Shown: one piece after another, positions 57,665-64,000 of the stretch
How positions within the stretch are numbered: the stretch's first letter is position 1
Layout: each line of letters begins with the position of its first letter
NCBI RefSeq assembly: GCF_963576675.1
Contig: NC_088916.1
Coordinates: 50,035,001-50,099,000, forward strand
Origin: Euphorbia lathyris
Lineage: Eukaryota > Streptophyta > Magnoliopsida > Malpighiales > Euphorbiaceae
Reading direction: 5' to 3'
DNA: 64,000 bases
Position numbers and translations under genes: made by a program
The notes under the pieces: generated by a model
The model's input: the letters and a program-made list of their open reading frames with translations, nothing else
The model's database searches: none
What the model was told of the DNA's origin: nothing

Positions 57665-58266
57665 AATTAGAGTTTCTGAGTATAATTATATCATTTCTGG
57701 CTGGCGTAGGTCTGTTTTAAACATCTTCAATACCCTTTGCTTTAATATAAAAGTTGGACCTGTAATATTTGAAATAAGTATACATAACTTAATTTAGAAA
57801 ATATATATATATATATACACACTTAATCTGGTTAGAGAATAAAGTTACAGTAAAATTTGTTGTTATATATAATATATTTTTTTTTATTTTAGTATTCCAT
57901 AATAGCAACAATAATAATAATTAGACCCCTTCGAATCTGGGTCTTGTAAAAACAGAACTTAATCTAACATTATTAATATCAAAAGCAAAGGTAACCAAAT
58001 AAAAAATATATATTTTTTATAAAAAAATTAAATTAAGTTGTGTATATAAATGTAACTAAATACAAAAAATCAAAATGTAAATAAATGTCAAATACAACAA
58101 TATTTCTAACCATTTTTGTTTTTGGATATTCAACTCTGAAGAGCTTTAAAAAGAAAATTGGCCCTCCTATTTTTGAGCTGTGTGCAATTCTCCACTTTGT
58201 ATATTAGGAGCAAAAGAATTTTTTTTTTTTTGAAACAGGAGCAAAAGATTTAGCGATCAATGTCAT
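57665..58266. other. Intergenic, AT-rich
   Basis: No gene is seen. There is a (TA)n run at 57803-57817. The 5' side may hold weak remains of the LINE. Confidence 0.4.
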
Positions 58267-58277
58267 GAATATTCATA

Positions 58278-58417
58278 TTTGTGGTGAAACTCTTAGCATA
58301 GTGGTTGAAAGCTTATTTATTTTTGGAAGGTCATGGTTCGAATCACATCCGGGTCTGGTGGGGATTTTTCTTTATTCTTTAATGTAAGCGCATTGCGTAA
58401 TTTAAAAAAAAAAAAAA
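58278..58417 (+). mobile_element. tRNA-derived SINE, 140 bp
   Basis: Polymerase III A-box-like TAGCATAGTGGTTGAAAGC (58294-58312) and B-box GGTTCGAATC (58334-58343) are followed by a 14-A tail (58404-58417). The 11-bp duplication GAATATTCATA flanks it (58267-58277 and 58418-58428). These are the complete marks of a SINE insertion. The phrase style resembles the Au-SINE group, but I did not compare sequences. Confidence 0.85.
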
Positions 58418-58523
58418 GAATATTCATACTTATCCCTATATAAAAATTAAAGTCTTTAATTATTCAAATGTTGGAATATACTTGATTTCTGCATTTTCAA
58501 AAAGCTTGCAGTAATTTGAAAAA

Positions 58524-58985
58524 GGCTTAATACATCATTTGTCCCCTGAACTTGTCCAAAAATCTTAATTGGCCCTCTGAACGTTCTAAGTGTCTCAATA
58601 GCTGCTTGAACTTGCATAAAATGTTTCGTTAACCACCTGAACTTGCGTAAAATTTAATCAATTAATCATTCGATTGTAAAAGAATAAATTAAATGCCGAA
58701 ACTATGTTGCATGTACCTTAGAATGTTATTACATAATCCACAAAATAAATTAAAACATATTAAAAAAGTTCTTACTTGTTCAACTATAAAAAAAAAAAAT
58801 TCTTCTCTAGTATCAGAATATCGTATATCTTGATCTTAGTCATTTTATTTTTTTTAAGATCCGTGCAATATATCTTCCGCGTTTAACTTACTTTTTTACA
58901 ACTGATGGATTAATTGATTACATTTTACGTAAGTTCAGATAGCTAACTGAACATTTTATACAAAGACTATCGAAATACTTTAAAA
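58524..58985. mobile_element. MITE with truncated right end
   Basis: The left arm begins GGCTTAATACATCATTTG with tandem phrases (CTGAACTTG). The right arm (58870-58985) is its inverted partner around AACTTACGTAAAATGTAATC and (inverted) AATTAATCCATC. The outer part of the right arm is missing where the LINE fragment starts at about 58988. Confidence 0.65.
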
Positions 58986-58987
58986 AT

Positions 58988-59866
58988 TTATGAGACTTGT
59001 TATTAGAGGCGGATGTGAATGTGGTGAGCAGAATGGTTCTTCCTTTCCGAGATGTGAAGGATGAGTGGCTTTGGCACCATACAAAGTCTGGGATCTATTC
59101 ATGTAAGTCGGGCTATCGGGCCCTCTGTAGTGAGTTGCATGCGGATGCGGGCCATGCCGGATGGGAGAAATTGTGGAAATTGGAGGTTCCGCCAAAGGTT
59201 AAACTGTTCCTCTGGAAATTGGTTGCAGGATGTATGGCCACTAGACACCGAGTATCCTTGAGGGGCATGCCCATCCTGACCCATTGTTCGTACCGTCACG
59301 TGGATGTAGAACACGATTACCATGTCTTCGTTGGCTGTATCTATGCCCAAGAATGCTGGAATATTTCCGGATTCAACACGAACATATTCCAAACCGATTA
59401 CCTAACCGATGCTGTTTTGCAGGTACTCAATATTTTGGGAATGGAGCTGTCTTGTAGGATGGCAATGACGCTTTGGACTATATGGAATCAAAGGAATCAA
59501 GTGCTCTGGGAGGGTAAAGTGCAACTACCCGTCCAGGCCATAGCCATGTCGGGTCGGCAGCTAGCGGAATGGCACTCTTCACGCGTCAATTTACCCTCCC
59601 GGCATGCCCCTGATGCGGTTCTTGGTGGTGGTGCTGCTGGTTCGTCGAGCAACGGCCCGCCTGCTGTCTCTGGTTTCTTTGATGTTGTTGTTCCTACCCG
59701 TGATATTGATGCTGTTCCTGCTGTTGTTGTTGGTGCCGAGGAAGAGTCTAGCTCGCCTGTTGCTGCGCACGCCAATGCCGCAGAAGTCGACTCCTCATGC
59801 CTGCTGCGCGACTCGCGTAACGGACGCCTCGAAGGAGATGCCCTATTGGGGTTTAGTGTCCTATAG
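58988..59866 (+). pseudogene. LINE fragment (zf-RVT region)
   Basis: This open frame has the zf-RVT domain: WLWHHTKSGIYSCKSGYRAL near 59070, WEKLWKLEVPPKVKLFLWKL near 59165, then RHVDVEHDYHVFVGC and WTIWNQRNQVLW near 59480. An Ala/Val/Ser-rich linker follows (59600-59850). The RNase H that should follow is missing, because the copia LTR begins near 59857 and the frame ends within it. The N-terminal RT is also missing. This is a different LINE family from 55460-57664. The frame itself has no stop or frameshift. Confidence 0.75.
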
Positions 59867-61673
59867 ACAATTGTTCTAGGATACAAACTTAATGTAAATG
59901 AAGTGTTCTTTATATCGTTTGTTTTAATGAGATATGGTTTTCATAACTATATAAAGGCAATCCCTTTTTAAGAACTAAATAAAGTCTAATAAAAGGAAAT
60001 CCATAAGTTTGTTTAAAGTGATTATAAAGTGTTCATACAAGCATGAAGTGAGACGAAACTTTATGATAAACTAATAAACTTAAAACCACCCCAAGTCAAG
60101 TAATATGTTTAGGATTGACATATCACTGCTGAGACTTGCATGTAACAATGTCTTCTGTCGAGACAGAAAGCTGATCTCACAAGCTTCATATATATAGATA
60201 TCTGGACAGTTACATGGATCCAATGAAAAGAAGTTCATTAGGATTGGCGACCCGACTTGAGATAACAGGATGGGTAGATTCATCATTGTCACCTGTTCAT
60301 CTCATTGGTATTAATAGATATAAGTAATCCTCAGACTCAAAGGAATGTTAATTGGTGATTCTGGATTACGGAATGTGATACTTTGATCCTGTTGTAACAC
60401 GATCCATAACAGAGATGACTCTGGGGTGTGAACAGCAGACGTTGGGTATCACAGAAAGTAATTGCAGGATAATTATACATTGGATTGAGCATTTATCACT
60501 CCTGATAAATGGGAGATACGTCCATGGATCGCTTGTGGAAGACTCGACTCTAAATCCTTGCAAGGTGATAGCTTAAGACTTGAAATACAGATTTCACTTA
60601 ACCTATCTAATTGGAGTTGACTCGGTCTGTACAAGTAAAACGAACGTCTCGCTATATGTGACTTGACATTATCCATAGTCATAAGATTCAGTTCAAGGAT
60701 GTAGTTGATAAAGGATCGAATTATACTGTAACTAATACGGAAAGGTCAACGACAGAATCAACCTGTCTTCTTATAGCTCTGGGGGAATGTTTCGGATTTG
60801 CTAATCACATTTTGCGTACTCATTCCGTTATGCAAAGATTAAATATAATTCTGTGAAAATTAATTTAATAGTTTCATACGGCTAGAAGCAATAAGAACCT
60901 AATGGGTCACACATAAGACTTGGAGCCCAAAAGAGAAACAAATGTTAATTAATTAATGGAAGCCCAACTGAGCCCACTAAGGCCCAGTGGAGAGAGGGGG
61001 GCGATTTTCATGTATGAAAATACATGAATAATTTAATTTGATTTTAACAATTCTAATTAGATTATGATTGTGAATTAAATTAATAAAAGGATAAATAAGT
61101 TAGGAGGTTTAATGAGATTAAAATTACTTCTATTATTATCCTATAAGGTTATTATTATTATCTTTATATTTAGATATATTAATAGATAATAAATAAGAAT
61201 TATATTCCGAATTAAATTCTTATTCAGTAACCTAATTCTATCTAACTAGGGTTTAGATACAAGAGTATATAAATACCCCCTATATGTGTGATTTTCGAAA
61301 CACACTAGAGCAACCAAGAGAGAGAATTTCGATCCCCCTAGATGAGGACGAAATAATCCACCGCTTCCTACCGATTCAATTGATTTCATCTCTTTCTCTT
61401 TATCCTTGATCTTGTGTTGATTTATTAGAGACAATCTATACTTGATTGTTTTCACGGTTGATCACTAACTTGATTTTGGTTGTGTTTTGTTTTGTGCTCG
61501 TGAACTCGGAGTAAGAGTTGAGGGCACTTCGCTTGCAACGGTAGATAGTTCGTCAAAAGGTATTTCCTTCTATCCCTCTTTATATGAAATAACGATTAAC
61601 GGATCTTGGGTTAATGGAAAAATGTTAAAATTTTTATATTTCCGCTGCCATACGTTAGCCTTAATTTCCAACA
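59857..61673 (+). repeat. 5' LTR of a copia element
   Basis: The end is set by TTCCAACA followed by a primer site. The start at TGTCCTATAG is inferred from LTR ends and from the break in the LINE frame, and may be off. TATATAAATA lies at 61266-61275, followed by a C-run, so RNA would start near 61300 and U5 would be about 370 bp. The 3' LTR is outside the window, so ends and target duplication cannot be checked. Confidence 0.7.
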
Positions 61674-61674
61674 G

Positions 61675-61690
61675 TGGTATCAGAGCCTGC
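61675..61690 (+). promoter_or_regulatory. Primer-binding site (initiator Met tRNA type)
   Basis: TGGTATCAGAGCCTGC directly behind the LTR. TGGTATCAGAGC is the usual plant copia primer site, complementary to the 3' end of initiator methionine tRNA. Confidence 0.9.
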
Positions 61691-62001
61691 GTTAAATCCG
61701 TTATTTCATATATGAAAATTAAAAGGTTTTTCAATCAGATTGAATAAATATTTATAGTTAGATTAATTAACAAAACTGTTTTGATTAGTTAGTTCTAAAG
61801 ATAAATAAGTTTTAATTAATTGTTAATTAAAATAGTTTATACATATGTTCCTAATAATTTTGATTGATAATCATTATAACAAAATCTATTAGTTTTATAG
61901 TTAGATTGATAAAAGTTAGTTTTATTGATTCTAAAGATAAAACGGAAAATCTATAATAGGTTTTCTTATTTTCTGAAAATCGTTTTAAAACCGTTTTAGA
62001 A

Positions 62002-62074
<73 letters not shown>

Positions 62075-63589
62075 AAACGGACAGCAGTCCAGGTTGCGCC
62101 GTGAGGCAGCAACCCGAACTGCTGTTCGCGGTTGCTGCCTCGCGGCAGCAACCGTGGGCGGCTGGGCTCCGCTGCCGTAAGGTAGCAGCGGCCAGCCGCG
62201 GTGCTGCTGCCAAACGGCGGCGGCGCCGTGAGTCTTGGGCCCCCCTTTTGCGGACCCGACACGGGAGGACCTCTATTTTATTTTTAAAATTGTTTTTAAA
62301 ATAAAACTGTGTTTTAAATATATTTATATATATATATATATATGTTTCAGAAATTAATAGTTTTATGTTTTGATTATCGAATGAAAAGTTTATTTAAAAG
62401 TTTGTTTTACCTATTTGTAAATCAAAAGTATTAAATGAATTGAAATCAAAATAATTGGGACATGCATAATTAAAGTTTTGTATAGTTGTATTAATCTAAA
62501 AGGTTAATATAGAAGATACGAAACTGTTAGAATTAAAATTGGATGAAAGTTAATTTGATGTGTTAATATGATTAACCTAAATATTACATAAACTATTTAT
62601 GTAATCAACCAATTAAATTTATTTAATTGAGTCTATGCATGTTTGGAGTTATGGACATATTTGGACCCTCTTTTAGTCTTTTGGTATTTTTGAAATAGGG
62701 CCTGCGAGTCCTGCCTTTCTACTATCTATTGTAATTTCTCCTCTCATCTAATTCCCTTCAAGTTAATTGAAGTTTTCTTTAGTAGAATAGAAATTAATAT
62801 GTAATTTCAAGGCACCATGGAGAAGACGGAGGACCTAAAGAGAAATATGTAATCGTTAGTATTTCCCTAGGTTTTGCCTTTTATTCCGTCTTTGGCTCGA
62901 TGGAATAATTTAGATGATATGTCCATAACGCCAATGTATGTGTCTGATGTATGCTAAAGCAAATCAAGACTAAGTTAGATTATGAGACTTAAAATAAAAA
63001 TCTCTCACTAATTAAAAATTAAGTAAATAAACAAGTTATTAAAATCGGTTGCCCCTCCCTAATATTATAATTCAGCCGGCAGTACTGGGGGCCTTTGGGT
63101 TGTTGAGCAAACTCAAGCTCGGGGTCTTATGGTAACACCTGAATTATCGAAAATCGTTCTTTCATGAATATGAGGTAATACTTAAATTAGATTATGATAA
63201 TTGGATGAGCAAACTCATGTTATCATAGACTAATGGGCAATATGGTTGGGATTAATATGAATGGCATATTAGTTACTAATGTGGTTAGTAACCCAATAAC
63301 CTAGGAATCACATTAAAGATGTGATTGATTATATGAATCTACCTAACAAATGAGACTAGCTTGTTGAGCAAACTCAAGGCGAAATCTCAGGAGTTAGGAT
63401 CCTAGCTCACTAAAGGATTTGTGAAATTCTTCGAATTAATATGGAGGGCTATTAATTTGGCAAAATAGTGGGAGCAATTTAAAATGAATCAAAAGACCTA
63501 TAATTTTAGATTGATGTACTTTAAAGCAAATGAATAACATACGTTTACTCTTTCTCACTCTCAGGTTATATTAAAATACTCTTAAAATC
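61691..63589 (+). other. Copia 5' leader, 1.9 kb
   Basis: There is no convincing gene. It contains a (TA)n run at 62005-62067, a GC-rich part at 62090-62240 with inverted GCAGCAACC/GGTTGCTGC phrases, a second (TA)n at 62321-62342, and three identical-shape hairpins at 63103, 63205 and 63364. Frames rich in Tyr-Ile on the minus strand come from the (TA)n. The length is large for a copia leader. Confidence 0.65.
63103..63377 (+). promoter_or_regulatory. Three repeated leader hairpins
   Basis: TTGAGCAAACTCAA (63103-63116), ATGAGCAAACTCAT (63205-63218) and TTGAGCAAACTCAA (63364-63377) each form a 5-bp stem with a CAAA loop. In the middle copy the outer pair is A-T instead of T-A, so the pairing is kept while the bases change. 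Confidence 0.7.
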
Positions 63590-64000
63590 ATGACTAACAC
63601 CAATCTGCAAAATATACTTACCGATAACAAGTTGAACGGTTCAAACTTCACCGATTGGTATCGCAACCTCAAAATCGTTTTGAAGTTCGAGAAGAAAGGG
63701 TATGTACTTGATACACCGATACCCCTTTACTCGGCGGATGGTGCTCCCTACCAAGAATTTTATGCTTACTTGAAGCATAAGGCTGATGACGATCATGCGG
63801 GAGACATCATACTTGCATCAATGACACCAGAATTGAAAAGGCAACATGTAGAAATGGATGCATATTCCATGGTTGCGCACCTGAAAGAGTTGTTTGTGAA
63901 TCAAACTCGGTGCGAACGCTACGAGATAACAAAGCAGTTATATAGATGCAAGATGCAGGTGGGCACATCTGTAATGGCACATTGTGTCAAGATGATTAGC
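63590..64000 (+). CDS. Copia gag, N-terminal part (runs off window)
   Basis: ATG at 63590 opens a frame without stop for all 137 codons left in the window. It reads MTNTNLQNILTDNKLNGSNF then TDWYRNLKIVL, the common start of plant Ty1/copia Gag (LNGxNFxDWxRNLKIVL). Further on come KKGYVLDTPIP near 63690, DIILASMTPELKRQH near 63805 and QLYRCKMQVGTSV near 63940, also of the copia gag type (gag-polypeptide/UBN2-like domain). It would bind and package the element RNA. This copy looks intact and could be young. Downstream zinc knuckle, protease, integrase and RT lie outside. Confidence 0.85.
   Translation, partial: MTNTNLQNILTDNKLNGSNFTDWYRNLKIVLKFEKKGYVLDTPIPLYSADGAPYQEFYAYLKHKADDDHAGDIILASMTPELKRQHVEMDAYSMVAHLKELFVNQTRCERYEITKQLYRCKMQVGTSVMAHCVKMIS

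Noticed and set aside
61851..62262. Minus-strand frames with Tyr-Ile runs
   Set aside because: They are the translation of the (TA)n microsatellite and the neighbouring GC-rich block.

Overview
This is nuclear DNA of a flowering plant, most likely a eudicot. The window is AT-rich, has plant-type introns, Ty3/gypsy and Ty1/copia retrotransposons, RNase-H-bearing LINEs, a tRNA-derived SINE, a Helitron, several Mutator-like (MULE) elements and a small piece that looks like chloroplast ycf2. I see no ordinary host gene that I can defend. The window is a transposon nest, and almost every coding region belongs to a mobile element or its debris.

Region 1 (1-35335) is a four-level nest. A long-TIR element (about 2443-35326) is split by a Helitron (2792-35111) that carries an RPA70-like pseudogene but no visible Rep/helicase. 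The Helitron is split by a 29.4 kb Ty3/gypsy composite (2953-32335) of Tat-like type (gag, protease, RT, two RNase H domains, integrase). The composite is a tandem, LTR - internal A - LTR - internal B - LTR, in which the middle LTR has lost its first ~102 bp. Internal A is itself broken by a copia fragment (11906-12778) and a probable solo LTR (12871-15623). Internal B carries an LTR-like insertion in gag (19384-20721). Downstream of pol, on the minus strand, the family carries a multi-exon gene with a plant mobile domain (PMD), best seen in copy B (29586 down to 26992).

Region 2 (35336-42967) holds two MITEs and a 4 kb TIR element (37839-41810, 8-bp target duplication TTTAAAAA). The only gene in this element is a six-exon PMD gene with canonical splice sites, consistent phases and one in-frame stop. 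Intron 1 holds six 33-bp GC-rich units, introns 1 and 2 are packed with TAGTAT motifs, and a long imperfect hairpin lies downstream. No transposase is present.

Region 3 (42968-48394) is a non-autonomous gypsy-type element with two LTRs and a TTTGG target duplication. It keeps a retropepsin and the very start of RT. The rest of its interior consists of unrecognised reading frames built from in-frame tandem repeats of 75, 69 and 165 bp.

Region 4 (48400-59866) is debris: a gypsy protease fragment, a 1.4 kb MULE without transposase (9-bp duplication), MULE-type MITEs, three LINE fragments and a SINE. Region 5 (59857-64000) is the start of a copia element: LTR, initiator-Met-type primer site, a 1.9 kb leader with three repeated hairpins, and an intact gag that runs off the window.

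Two recurring themes deserve follow-up. PMD genes ride in both a class I and a class II element here. Five or six unrelated elements carry clusters of short GC-rich self-complementary motifs in U3 or other non-coding positions.
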